A stretch of DNA of 57,904 bases from contig CABTYV010000001.1 of NCBI GenBank assembly GCA_902489145.1, positions 1-57,904 on the forward strand, given 5' to 3'. The position numbers and the translations under genes were made by a program. A model generated the notes under the pieces. It was not told the DNA's origin. It did not search any database and worked only from the letters and a program-made list of their open reading frames with translations. The stretch's first letter is position 1. Each line of letters opens with the position of its first letter. Below, one piece after another: positions 26,009 to 34,480 of the stretch. This DNA comes from an uncultured Tissierellia bacterium. Its GTDB lineage: Bacteria; Bacillota; Clostridia; Tissierellales; Peptoniphilaceae.

Positions 26009-26179
26009 CTATTCCTCAGGAACGGGAGAATCTGTGGGGCAGACCGCCGCGCAGGAGCCGCAATCAATGCAGGCATCTGCGTTGATGGAGTAAATGTCGC
26101 CCTCCGAGATGGCGTTGGTGGGGCACTCTTCCATGCAAGCGCCGCAGGCAATGCAGGTATCCAAAATTTTATAAGCCAT
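26009..26179 (-). CDS. 2[4Fe-4S] ferredoxin
   Basis: A 56-residue clostridial-type ferredoxin. Two Cys motifs are seen: CIACGACMEECP and CIDCGSCAAVCP, each providing CxxCxxC...CP. Start ATG 26179 follows TAGGAGGTTACT. Carries low-potential electrons in fermentation. Own promoter and terminator make it monocistronic. Confidence 0.96.
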   Translation of the reverse strand: MAYKILDTCIACGACMEECPTNAISEGDIYSINADACIDCGSCAAVCPTDSPVPEE

Positions 26180-26242
26180 AGTAACCTCCTAATAAGTAGT
26201 GGGGACTTTGACAGGCCTTCTGCCCTCCCCATTGATGATTTT

Positions 26243-26270
26243 ATCATATCATTTTGCGCCGGATTGTCAA
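26243..26270 (-). promoter_or_regulatory. Strong promoter of ferredoxin
   Basis: Consensus TTGACA (26265-26270), 16-base spacer, TATGAT (26243-26248). Confidence 0.75.
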
Positions 26271-26302
26271 GATTTGAACAACCTGAAGCGAGGAATTTCC
26301 GC

Positions 26303-27640
26303 CTAGCGCCGTCTTTTTCTCCGCTTGCCCATGCCCCTTTTTTTGGGCTTTACCCGCCCTTTAATGGCATAGGGCTCCTGAAAGGACTGCTGAGGCTGGC
26401 CCTCCGCTGGGCGGCCGTCCGCCGATGCAACCAGGATCGAAGGCTCCTCCCCCGAAGCGGTCGCAAGTCTTCTGGGACAAGCACAGGGGCCCTTTCCGCA
26501 GGGCGCTGGGCCGTCTTCCATGGCTTCCGGTCGCTTTTCGGCGGGCTGAGCGGGTTCTTCCTGATCCTCCGGCTCCAGAACCCCCTGAAGGGCCTGAATG
26601 GTTTCCTTGAGGTCTTCTTCTTCGATAACCGCTTCCTCCCCGCCGGACGGCGCAACGACCACCCCCTCCTCCAGGTCTTCCTCCTCTTCTTCGAGGCCAG
26701 AACGAACCTCCGCCGCACGTCTTTCTGCCTCCGCGGCTTCCTGGGCAGCGCGCTTCTCTCCCTCACTTACAAAGGTATGGTCCTCTAAATGGTCCCACAA
26801 GCCCGGTTTATTCTGTCCCTTTCGACGCTTTTCCAGGATCTCAATGTCATCGACATCGAAATATTTTTCTTCTTCTGACCCATCGGACTTATAGAGATGC
26901 ACGCGGATCCGGGTCTGAAGGATATCCCGGTCCACCACATGGCCCTGTCCCTCTGCAGTCAATACCAGGGTCCCCAAAAGCGGCACCCGCCGGCTGTTGG
27001 CCCGGTACATTTCCTCTTCATAGTTGAGGCAGCACATAAGCCTGCCACATAAGCCGGAAATCTTGGTCGGATTGAGCGACAGGCCCTGACTCTTGGCCAT
27101 TTTAATGGAGACCGGTTCAAAGTCGCGCAAGAATCTTCGACAGCAGAGCTCCTGGCCACAGGGTCCCAGACCACCCAAAAGCTTGGCCTGATCCCGAACA
27201 CCGATCTGGCGCAATTCGATGCGGGTATGGAAGCGCTGGGCCAGCTCCCGCACCAATTTTCGAAAGTCTACCCGATGCTCCGCCGTAAAATAAAAAATCA
27301 ATTTGGTCCGGTCATAGAGGTATTCCGCCCGCACCAGACCCATGTCCAGCCCTTCCTCAGCCACTCGCTCCTGACAGAAGGCCAATGCTTCCTGGGCCAG
27401 CTCCTGATTTTCCTCCAGGATCGCCCGGTCCCTTTCGTCCGCCTTTCGAACCACCTCTAAGAGCTCCGCGGGCAATAGCTCCTCCGGCAACGATAGATTA
27501 CTAATGGTCACTTTTCCAAAAGCCAAGCCACGATCAGCGGGACAAATGACCCCGTCGTCCAGACGGAATTGATCCGGGCCCGGCTTAAAATAGGTCAATT
27601 GACCGGTGCCCGTCAGACGGACCCCGATAACTTCTTGCAT
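26303..27640 (-). CDS. PSP1/YaaT-family protein with long acidic tail
   Basis: A 445-residue protein. Residues up to about 270 are the PSP1 domain: RTRIELRQIGVRDQAKLLGG, GPCGQELCCRRFL and SGLCGRLMCCLNYEEEMY give the conserved paired-Cys motifs. In Bacillus YaaT joins the YmcA-YlbF complex acting on RNase Y and phosphorelay. The remaining ~175 residues are low-complexity, Glu- and Pro-rich, ending in a basic KPKKRGMGKRRKRRR tail and are not typical. Downstream of holB as in many Bacillota. Start ATG 27640 behind GAGGAGGAAGCT. Confidence 0.9.
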   Translation of the reverse strand: MQEVIGVRLTGTGQLTYFKPGPDQFRLDDGVICPADRGLAFGKVTISNLSLPEELLPAELLEVVRKADERDRAILEENQELAQEALAFCQERVAEEGLDMGLVRAEYLYDRTKLIFYFTAEHRVDFRKLVRELAQRFHTRIELRQIGVRDQAKLLGGLGPCGQELCCRRFLRDFEPVSIKMAKSQGLSLNPTKISGLCGRLMCCLNYEEEMYRANSRRVPLLGTLVLTAEGQGHVVDRDILQTRIRVHLYKSDGSEEEKYFDVDDIEILEKRRKGQNKPGLWDHLEDHTFVSEGEKRAAQEAAEAERRAAEVRSGLEEEEEDLEEGVVVAPSGGEEAVIEEEDLKETIQALQGVLEPEDQEEPAQPAEKRPEAMEDGPAPCGKGPCACPRRLATASGEEPSILVASADGRPAEGQPQQSFQEPYAIKGRVKPKKRGMGKRRKRRR

Positions 27641-27665
27641 AGCTTCCTCCTCTATATAGAAAAGC

Positions 27666-28538
27666 CTATTTTCCACTCAGTCTAAGACAGAGCTTCTCCA
27701 AGGCTAGCTGTGGATGCCAGTTTTGATCGAGTCCCTGGCGCACCTGCTCGACCGCTTCAAGGGCCTCGCTGATTTGCTCAAAGGAGCATTTTTCAGCCAT
27801 CTCTTTTGCCCAATGCAAGCTTTCTGGGGAAGCGTCCGGCGCATGCGCTCCACCGGCCTTTTCCTCCAGGAGAAAATGTAAATAATATAACCAGCAGGTT
27901 AACAGGGGCCGGTAGTCCGCCCGCCATGGATCCAGAAGACTTCGGGCCATAAAAACCGCAGGTCCTTGCCCCATCAAACAGCGCGTCAGCAAGCGACAGC
28001 AGGCTTCCTCCTCCGCCATGACGGGATCGTGCCCCAAACGAATCCACTGACAGCGCGAACGAATGGTTGGCAGCAGGGCAGCTGCATTTTGTGCGCCTAA
28101 CAGCCAGATCATGTGGGCAGGGGGCTCCTCCAGAGACTTTAATAGGGCGTTTTGGCTGGGAATCCCCAATTGCTCGGCCTGCGCCAGATAGAAGACCTTA
28201 TAGCGTCCCTGCAAGGGCCTCCGATACATGAGCTGGATCAGCTCCCGCACCCGGTCAATGGGAATGGCTCCTTCCGTCTCCACCAGAAGGTCCGGACACT
28301 GATCTTTTAAAATACGGTCCCCCGGCCAGGACGCGTCCAAGGTCAGGATGTGATAGGTCAAAAGCTGCGCCAAATGCCGGACGCGTCCCCCATCGCCCGT
28401 CAAAAGGAGGGCATGGGGCAGCAAATCTCCTGCCTTGAGCCAGGGACAGAGGACGAGCAGCTGGTCTGTCCCCTCCGAAGTGGGCCGAAATCCCTCAAAA
28501 AAGGGGATCGATTTCTGGCTCGGTTTTTTTTCCTTCAC
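27666..28538 (-). CDS. holB: DNA polymerase III delta-prime subunit
   Basis: About 290 residues; the clamp-loader delta' subunit. Seen are the degenerate P-loop LLLTGDGGRVRHLAQLL (delta' does not hydrolyse ATP), the helix QAEQLGIPSQNALLKSLEEPP, and the SRC motif TIRSRCQW. The expected zinc-binding cysteines are not obvious. No ATG fits; a GTG (28538) eight bases after the darA stop is the best start, with an alternative TTG further up inside darA. Part of tmk-darA-holB-PSP1. Confidence 0.85.
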   Translation of the reverse strand: MKEKKPSQKSIPFFEGFRPTSEGTDQLLVLCPWLKAGDLLPHALLLTGDGGRVRHLAQLLTYHILTLDASWPGDRILKDQCPDLLVETEGAIPIDRVRELIQLMYRRPLQGRYKVFYLAQAEQLGIPSQNALLKSLEEPPAHMIWLLGAQNAAALLPTIRSRCQWIRLGHDPVMAEEEACCRLLTRCLMGQGPAVFMARSLLDPWRADYRPLLTCWLYYLHFLLEEKAGGAHAPDASPESLHWAKEMAEKCSFEQISEALEAVEQVRQGLDQNWHPQLALEKLCLRLSGK

Positions 28539-28545
28539 GGGGCAC

Positions 28546-28872
28546 CTAGAGGCGGAACATATTGTCAATATCCAACTGGAAGACCGTCGCTCCGCCTACC
28601 TCTACCTCTACCGGAATGGACGCATACATGCCCGGCTCCATCTGAGGATTCATGATCGGGGTCACAGCGGTACGGCGGGAACAATTCTTCGAAATGATGC
28701 CCAGCGCCTTTTCTACTTCCTCATTTTCCACCCCTAAAAAGAGGGTGGTATTGCCACTTTTCAAAAACCCACCGGTGGAGGAAAGCTTGGTGACGCGGAA
28801 GGATTCTTCAACTAAATTTTCCATCAAATTTGCGACATCCCCGTCCTGAACAATACAAATCAAGAGCTTCAT
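28546..28872 (-). CDS. darA: Cyclic-di-AMP receptor, PII-like (DarA/PstA/YaaQ)
   Basis: A 108-residue trimeric PII-like protein that binds c-di-AMP. Family segments: MKLLICIVQDGDVANLMENL, RVTKLSSTGGFLKSGNTTLF and the C-terminal VEVGGATVFQLDIDNMFRL. The diagnostic tmk-darA-holB-PSP1 order is present. Start 28872 overlaps the tmk stop as ATGA. Implies c-di-AMP signalling in this organism. Confidence 0.93.
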   Translation of the reverse strand: MKLLICIVQDGDVANLMENLVEESFRVTKLSSTGGFLKSGNTTLFLGVENEEVEKALGIISKNCSRRTAVTPIMNPQMEPGMYASIPVEVEVGGATVFQLDIDNMFRL

Positions 28873-29498
28873 GCCATTTCTCCTATTCTTTCGATGATCG
28901 CCTGCCAGCAAGCTGCCAGCACTTCTTCTGGTTTTTGCAGGGCATCCACCCGAACCACATTCTGCTGCCCCTGGATGGACGTCTCATAGCCCTGTGCAAT
29001 GGCCCGGTAAAAGGCATCGCCCGCTGTTTCCAGCCGGTCGGACGCTTCCGGCCCGCCCTTTCTTTCCATGAGGCGAAGGGGGTCCGCCTCCATATAGAGG
29101 ATCAAATCTGGCTCCAGATCCTGCGTTGCAAACTGGTTGATGGCTCGGACCGGCTCTATGCCCAGTCCCCGGCCCACACCCTGATAAGCCAGAGAGGAAA
29201 GTACGAAGCGCTCCGTAAACACATGGATGCCGGATAAAAGCTTTGGCCGGATGCGCTCCGCCACATGCTGGGCCCTGGCTGCTGCATAGAGTAGGGCCTC
29301 ACAGCGGGGATCCATCTCCTCATTGGCACGGTCCAAAAGCATGGTCCGGATGGCCTCACTGATCGGCGTTCCGCCCGGCTCCCGGGTAAAGTCAAAGGGC
29401 AAGCCTGCTTGGGCCACCCGGGCCCGAAGCCCCTTCACCAGGGTGGACTTGCCAGACCCATCCGATCCCTCTAAAGAAATAAAAATGCCTCGTTTCAT
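28869..29498 (-). CDS. tmk: Thymidylate kinase
   Basis: A 209-residue dTMP kinase. P-loop LEGSDGSGKSTLVKGL, DR/TREPGG motif FTREPGGTPISE, and lid region TERFVLSSLAYQGVGRGL. Starts the replication-linked operon and overlaps darA by 4 bases. Confidence 0.95.
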   Translation of the reverse strand: MKRGIFISLEGSDGSGKSTLVKGLRARVAQAGLPFDFTREPGGTPISEAIRTMLLDRANEEMDPRCEALLYAAARAQHVAERIRPKLLSGIHVFTERFVLSSLAYQGVGRGLGIEPVRAINQFATQDLEPDLILYMEADPLRLMERKGGPEASDRLETAGDAFYRAIAQGYETSIQGQQNVVRVDALQKPEEVLAACWQAIIERIGEMA

Positions 29499-29535
29499 TC
29501 TTCTGTCTTTCTATTTTAACATAAGCACGGCCTGC

Positions 29536-31323
29536 CTAACACGACTCTTGAAGGGCCTCGATTTCGGCCAGATAAAGCCCCCCGTCAAAATCAGACGGCA
29601 TGGACCAGGCCCCGCGCGGAGAGAGGGAAACCGCCGTTGCCCTGGCCCCATCGACCATACAGGAGCGTTTAAACTGGTTTTGACTGAACCGTCGGAAAAA
29701 TAGCGCCATGACGGATAAAATTTCCTTCGGCGCGTAGGCGGGGAAGGCCTGTTTGGCATAGGCGAAGAGCGGCCCCGGCTCGGCTCCATAGCAATAAAAA
29801 TAATAGAGGAAAAAATCGTGCAGGGCGTAGGGCCCGATCAGTTCTTCTGTTTTTTGAGCGATTTCTCCCTCGACCGGCGGAAGGAGCTCCGGCGAAACCG
29901 GGGTGTCGACAATATCCAGCAGCAGGTCCTTCCACTCAGGATGGCGGTCTGCTTCATGGCGAACCAGGTCCCGTGCCAGGGTTTTTGGAATGGACGCATT
30001 GACCGAGTAGGAGGACATATGATCTCCATTGTAGGTGGACCAGCCCAGCGCAATCTCTGAAAGATCCCCGGTCCCCACCACCAACCCTCCATGGAGGTTG
30101 GCCAGGTCGAATAAAATCTGCGTCCGCTCCCGGGCCTGGGCATTTTCAAATGCGACCGACCGGTCTCCTTCCTTCAGGCCAATGGAACGAAAATGGACCT
30201 GAAGGGCCTCCTCCAGGGCAATGATCCGAAAATCAACGCCCAGAGCCTGACCCAGTCGCTCCGCATTGGTTTTGGTCCGATCAGAGCTGCCGAAGGCTGG
30301 CATAGAAACAGCATGAAGGCCGGACAAGGGCAGATCCAAGGTCTTCATGGCCCGACGGGCGACCAAGAGGGCCAGGGTAGAATCCAGTCCCCCGGAAAGG
30401 CCCAGCCACAAATCCCGACAGCCGATGGCCTTCATCCGCTGCACTAAGCCCTGGCTTTGGATGGTGAGCGTCTCCTCTCGAAGGGTCGGACTCTTGGGGC
30501 AAAAGGGATAGGGATCAACCGCCCTGGTCAGCGTCTTTTTACGTCCGGGATACGGGACCTGCCACTCCAGCTCGCAAGCGATCTGCGGCTGGTCCTCCTC
30601 CCCTGGCCACCCCTCCTGGTGGGCCCGGCGTTGGCGAATCGGATAGAGATCCAGATCCGCATAGAAAAAGGCTTCCGCAGACAAGTCTTGCGCCTCCGCG
30701 AGGACCTTGCCGCCCTCTGCGATCAGGCCCCCGTCGGCATAGACCAGATCCGTCGTGGTCTCCCCCCGGTTGGCCGAAAGCATGGCCACCGCCGAACCAG
30801 ATCGAGAGAAGAGCTCGGCCCATTGCCGGCGCCGTGCTGAAAGGCCCGGTAAAAGCGCTTGAGGCCGCTGGATCAGACAAAAATCGACCAGGGCATGGTG
30901 AGGGGACGGAAGGGGCCGACCCTCCGGGCTCCGACATAGGCCAATCGTGATCGAAGGGCCGTTCGGTCGATGGATTTTTAGCAGGTCTCCCGAAAGCCTA
31001 TGCACCTCCCCCCGGTAGAGCAAAACCAAGCCGGGTCGGCCGCCCCCCTCCTGCCAGATGGGCAAACCAACCAGCGCCATCAGGTCCAAGCCTTCACAAT
31101 CGATGGCCAGCTGCGTTGCCTCTTCCCAGGCCCTTTGACAGAGCAGGGCCCTTGTGCCCATATCGCCCAGGGCACAGCCTGTTAGGACCTGATCCGGGAA
31201 AAACGCCAAATCCACCTCTTTTTCGGCCATTTCTTCCAACATCGTTTGGATCACCGGCCGGTTTCGGTCGGGTCGGCCGATCCGGATCTCTGGCCGCCCG
31301 CAGGCCACTCGAAAATAGTCCAT
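29536..31323 (-). CDS. nadE: NAD+ synthase with eroded glutaminase domain
   Basis: A 595-residue two-domain protein. The C-terminal synthetase has the PP-loop GLSGGLDSTLALLVA, RTKTNAERLGQALGVDFR, GTGDLSEIALGWSTYNGDH and the family ending. The N-terminal nitrilase-like glutaminase is abnormal: the catalytic Glu position reads FFPDQVLTGC (Asp), and the Lys (LLKIH) to Cys (TIGLCRS) spacing is only 14 residues rather than about 55, suggesting an internal deletion. The synthetase part should work with ammonia. Start 31323 follows AAAGGAGCGCGT. Confidence 0.88.
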   Translation of the reverse strand: MDYFRVACGRPEIRIGRPDRNRPVIQTMLEEMAEKEVDLAFFPDQVLTGCALGDMGTRALLCQRAWEEATQLAIDCEGLDLMALVGLPIWQEGGGRPGLVLLYRGEVHRLSGDLLKIHRPNGPSITIGLCRSPEGRPLPSPHHALVDFCLIQRPQALLPGLSARRRQWAELFSRSGSAVAMLSANRGETTTDLVYADGGLIAEGGKVLAEAQDLSAEAFFYADLDLYPIRQRRAHQEGWPGEEDQPQIACELEWQVPYPGRKKTLTRAVDPYPFCPKSPTLREETLTIQSQGLVQRMKAIGCRDLWLGLSGGLDSTLALLVARRAMKTLDLPLSGLHAVSMPAFGSSDRTKTNAERLGQALGVDFRIIALEEALQVHFRSIGLKEGDRSVAFENAQARERTQILFDLANLHGGLVVGTGDLSEIALGWSTYNGDHMSSYSVNASIPKTLARDLVRHEADRHPEWKDLLLDIVDTPVSPELLPPVEGEIAQKTEELIGPYALHDFFLYYFYCYGAEPGPLFAYAKQAFPAYAPKEILSVMALFFRRFSQNQFKRSCMVDGARATAVSLSPRGAWSMPSDFDGGLYLAEIEALQESC

Positions 31324-31341
31324 ACGCGCTCCTTTCATAAA

Positions 31342-31364
31342 AACCGCCGGTCGCCCGGCGGTTT
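31342..31364 (-). terminator. Terminator of the SH3-protein gene
   Basis: Stem AACCGCCGG / CCGGCGGTT with T-run on the minus strand, between the SH3 gene stop and nadE start. Confidence 0.8.
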
Positions 31365-31368
31365 TCTA

Positions 31369-31971
31369 TTACTCAACAGGGTTGCTATCGAGGGACCAGC
31401 CGTACACCCAGCCCTCGAAGGTCTGACCTTCTCCCTTATCAATGACCCCCTGCACCCAGACCGCATCCGCCTCCATGCTGGCCTGGCGCACCGTAACGGT
31501 GACGCCTTCGTTTGCAACGTTGATGATCTCACTGGCGGTGCCCGGTCCGGATCGGACATTGGAGCGCTTGGTCACACGGAAGGTCTTGCCGACCCAGGTA
31601 TCCGGATCCTGGTAGTCCGCCGGCCCCTCCACCAGAGGCTTCGGCACATCACCAGGCGCGGTCGACTCCACTACCGATACACTTTCCTGACTGCTGATCT
31701 CGCTCTTTTGGCTCTGAACTGATTCTTTCTTTTCCTTCGATTGGGCCGTCAAGGGCTTGCCGGAAGATTCGACCGCTGGCTGGTTGGCATAGGTAGAGCC
31801 CCCCATGACGTGAATCACCTGATCGGTGATGAACCATAATATCAAAAGCAGGAGCAAGACCAGCACAACCACCGTTGCGCTCGTGGCCATGCTCCGCACC
31901 GGACCGCTCGATGGAGCCTTCATGGACCGCTTCGGCGCCGATCTTCGTCCTTCTACCCTCCGCTCCGCCAT
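31369..31971 (-). CDS. Membrane-anchored SH3-domain protein
   Basis: A 200-residue protein with a basic N-terminus, one membrane helix (ATVVVLVLLLLLILWFITD), a Ser/Glu/Lys-rich linker, and a C-terminal bacterial SH3 domain (TKRSNVRSGPGTASEIINV ... GWVYGWSLD). The SH3 domain probably binds the cell wall outside the membrane. The leader has a small AGACAC/GTGTCT hairpin at 31991-32008. No enzyme domain. Confidence 0.8.
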   Translation of the reverse strand: MAERRVEGRRSAPKRSMKAPSSGPVRSMATSATVVVLVLLLLLILWFITDQVIHVMGGSTYANQPAVESSGKPLTAQSKEKKESVQSQKSEISSQESVSVVESTAPGDVPKPLVEGPADYQDPDTWVGKTFRVTKRSNVRSGPGTASEIINVANEGVTVTVRQASMEADAVWVQGVIDKGEGQTFEGWVYGWSLDSNPVE

Positions 31972-32226
31972 TGTTTCCTCCTTTAATATGGAAAGACACC
32001 TGGAGTGTCTAGCCGCTCGTTATAACAAATTTTACCATAAGGGAGCGCCCCTGCAAAAAAATGCGGGTCCCTTTTCCCCGGTCCTAAAAAAATGATATAC
32101 TGCAAGGAGAACGCTTCCACTACAAGTCTCTGGTTCTTTTCTGACTTGCGCTCAGCGCAGTCCCTTGGATCCCATGGGCTAAGATCCAACTGCCGGCTCT
32201 TTCAGCCACCTATAAAGGAGGTTTCA

Positions 32227-34383
32227 ATGAAAAAAGATCCTGTTCAGGAAGCCGTCACCCGTATCGTGGAGATTGACCCCTGGCTGGCAAATTTCCAGGA
32301 GGATTTAGCGCTTCGACAAGAAAATTATCAGAAGAAAAAAGAAGAAATTCTATCTATTGCGGGCTCCCTCTCCGAGTTTGCCAACGGCCACCACTATTAC
32401 GGATTTCACCGGACGGCCGACGGTTGGGTCTACCGGGAATGGGCCCCCGCAGCCGCCCATCTCTTTTTAGTGGGCGATTTCAACCACTGGGCCCCCTATG
32501 ACCACCCCCTCACCCCTCTTGGCAATGGAGACTGGGAGATTTGCCTGCCCGGCAAGGACGCCCTTCAGGAAGGACAACGGATCAAGGTCCTGCTCCAATA
32601 CCAAAATCAAGATCATTATAAAATCCCCCTATACTGCCGGCGGGTCATTCAGGAGGTGCATGCGGACGGATCGATCGACTGGATCGGGGTGGTGTGGACC
32701 AAGGAAGACTACGACTGGCAAGCGCCAAATTTTAAGTTTTCAAAGGATGTAGCCCCCTTCATCTATGAGGCCCATGTGGGCATCTCTTCGGAGGAGGAAA
32801 AAATCAACAGCTTCCGGGCCTTTGCGGATGACGTATTGCCCCGGATTAAGAAGGATGGCTACAATGTCGTCCAGCTCATGGCCATCATGCAGCACCCCTA
32901 CTACGGCTCCTTCGGCTACCATGTTGCGAACTTTTTTGCTGTCTCCTCCTGGTTCGGCAATCCGGACGATCTGAAATACTTGATTGACCAGGCGCACCGC
33001 ATGGGCATCGCGGTCCTGATGGACCTGGTGCATTCCCACGCCAGCAAAAATCAGGCAGAGGGCCTGGCCTTTTTTGACGGAACCCAGGAGCAGTTCTTTT
33101 ATTCAGGTGCGCGAGGCTACCATCCAACCTGGGATTCGATGTGTTTTGACTACAGCAAGACCTCTGTGCTCCACTTCCTCCTCTCCAATCTCAAGTATTG
33201 GCTCGAAGAATATCATTTTGATGGCTTCCGCTTCGACGGCATCACCTCCATGCTCTTTTGGGATCATGGCATGGGGACCGCTTTTACGGACTATGAAAAA
33301 TATTTTTCCCTCAATACCAATATCGATGCCATCACCTACCTAACGCTTGCCACCGACCTGGTTCACAGCCTCTCCCCCAACGCCCTTTTGATCGCTGAGG
33401 ATATGTCGGGCCTACCCGGGCTCTGCCTGCCGCCCGCCGACTGTGGGATCGGTTTTGACTACCGACTCGCGATGGGCGTGCCTGATTTATGGATTCGCAA
33501 CATGGCCAAGGATGACCACGATTGGTCGGTCGATGAAATCTACTACGAGCTGACGACCCACCGACCCGGCGAAAAAAGGATTGCCTATGCCGAGTCGCAT
33601 GACCAGGCGCTGGTCGGAGATAAGACCCTCTTCTTCTGGCTGGCGGACGCAGAGGCCTACTGGCACATGAGCAAGGAGGATGATAGCTACCTCATTGACC
33701 GGGCCGTGGCCCTGCATAAGATGATCCGCTTCATCACCCTGACTACGGGGGCCGACGGCTACTTAAACTTTATGGGCAATGAATTTGGCCATCCCGAATG
33801 GATCGATTTTCCCCGGGCGGGCAATGGCTGGTCCTACTACTATGCGCGGCGCCAATGGCATTTGGCGGATGATCAAAACCTGCAATACGACTACCTGCTG
33901 GCCTTCGACCAGGCCATGATTCATCTGGCCAAAAAGACCAACCTCATGGGGCCGAAAAATATCCAGCTCCTCTGCCAGGACAAGAGCCGGATGCTGCTGG
34001 CCTACCGAAATAATTCCTATATTTTCCTATTCAACTTTCACCCCACGGATTCCGTTGAGCACTTCGCCCTGCCCATGCACCGTCCAGGCCACTACAAGGT
34101 CGTCTTTTCAACCGATCGCAAGGCCTTCGGCGGCTATGGCCGGATTGATGAAGCCCAGATTTACGAAACGGAATCCTTCCAGCAGGCGGACTTTGCCCAG
34201 GGCATTCGGATCTACGTGCCGGCCCGCACCGGGATGGTGCTGAGGCGGGTCAGCGTCAATGAGGGAGAAAGCGATCCGCAGGATCGCCTGGCGGTCGACC
34301 AGCTGGTGGCCGCAGAGGAAAAGGCCCAAAAGGCCCTGGTGATCCAGCAGCTCAAGCAACAACAGAAGGCAGCCGAAGACTAA
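32227..34383 (+). CDS. glgB: 1,4-alpha-glucan branching enzyme, eukaryote-like (GH13_8) type
   Basis: A 718-residue glycogen-branching enzyme. The CBM48 module has LVGDFNHWAPYDHPL; the GH13 barrel has LMDLVHSHASKN, DGFRFDGITSMLFWDHG (nucleophile Asp), LLIAEDMSGLPGLC (acid/base Glu) and YAESHDQALVGDKT (transition-state Asp), then MGNEFGHPEWIDFPR. The HASKN, EDMSG and NEFGHPEWIDFPR wording is that of the GH13_8 branch of eukaryotes and some bacteria rather than the E. coli GlgB branch. ATG 32227 follows AAAGGAGG. No glgA, glgC or glgP is in the window. Plus-strand, monocistronic. Confidence 0.92.
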   Translation: MKKDPVQEAVTRIVEIDPWLANFQEDLALRQENYQKKKEEILSIAGSLSEFANGHHYYGFHRTADGWVYREWAPAAAHLFLVGDFNHWAPYDHPLTPLGNGDWEICLPGKDALQEGQRIKVLLQYQNQDHYKIPLYCRRVIQEVHADGSIDWIGVVWTKEDYDWQAPNFKFSKDVAPFIYEAHVGISSEEEKINSFRAFADDVLPRIKKDGYNVVQLMAIMQHPYYGSFGYHVANFFAVSSWFGNPDDLKYLIDQAHRMGIAVLMDLVHSHASKNQAEGLAFFDGTQEQFFYSGARGYHPTWDSMCFDYSKTSVLHFLLSNLKYWLEEYHFDGFRFDGITSMLFWDHGMGTAFTDYEKYFSLNTNIDAITYLTLATDLVHSLSPNALLIAEDMSGLPGLCLPPADCGIGFDYRLAMGVPDLWIRNMAKDDHDWSVDEIYYELTTHRPGEKRIAYAESHDQALVGDKTLFFWLADAEAYWHMSKEDDSYLIDRAVALHKMIRFITLTTGADGYLNFMGNEFGHPEWIDFPRAGNGWSYYYARRQWHLADDQNLQYDYLLAFDQAMIHLAKKTNLMGPKNIQLLCQDKSRMLLAYRNNSYIFLFNFHPTDSVEHFALPMHRPGHYKVVFSTDRKAFGGYGRIDEAQIYETESFQQADFAQGIRIYVPARTGMVLRRVSVNEGESDPQDRLAVDQLVAAEEKAQKALVIQQLKQQQKAAED

Positions 34384-34410
34384 GCCCGCTTCTGGTCTGG
34401 CCCGATATGA

Positions 34411-34445
34411 AAAAGCCCCGCAGGCAACCGCCTGGGGGCTTTTTG
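34411..34445. terminator. Terminator between glgB and malic enzyme
   Basis: AAAAAGCCCC ... GGGGGCTTTTT stem with CAGG/CCTG extension; serves both convergent genes. Confidence 0.9.
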
Positions 34446-34480
34446 TGATTATTTTAAATCGCTACCAGCATCAATGGCGC

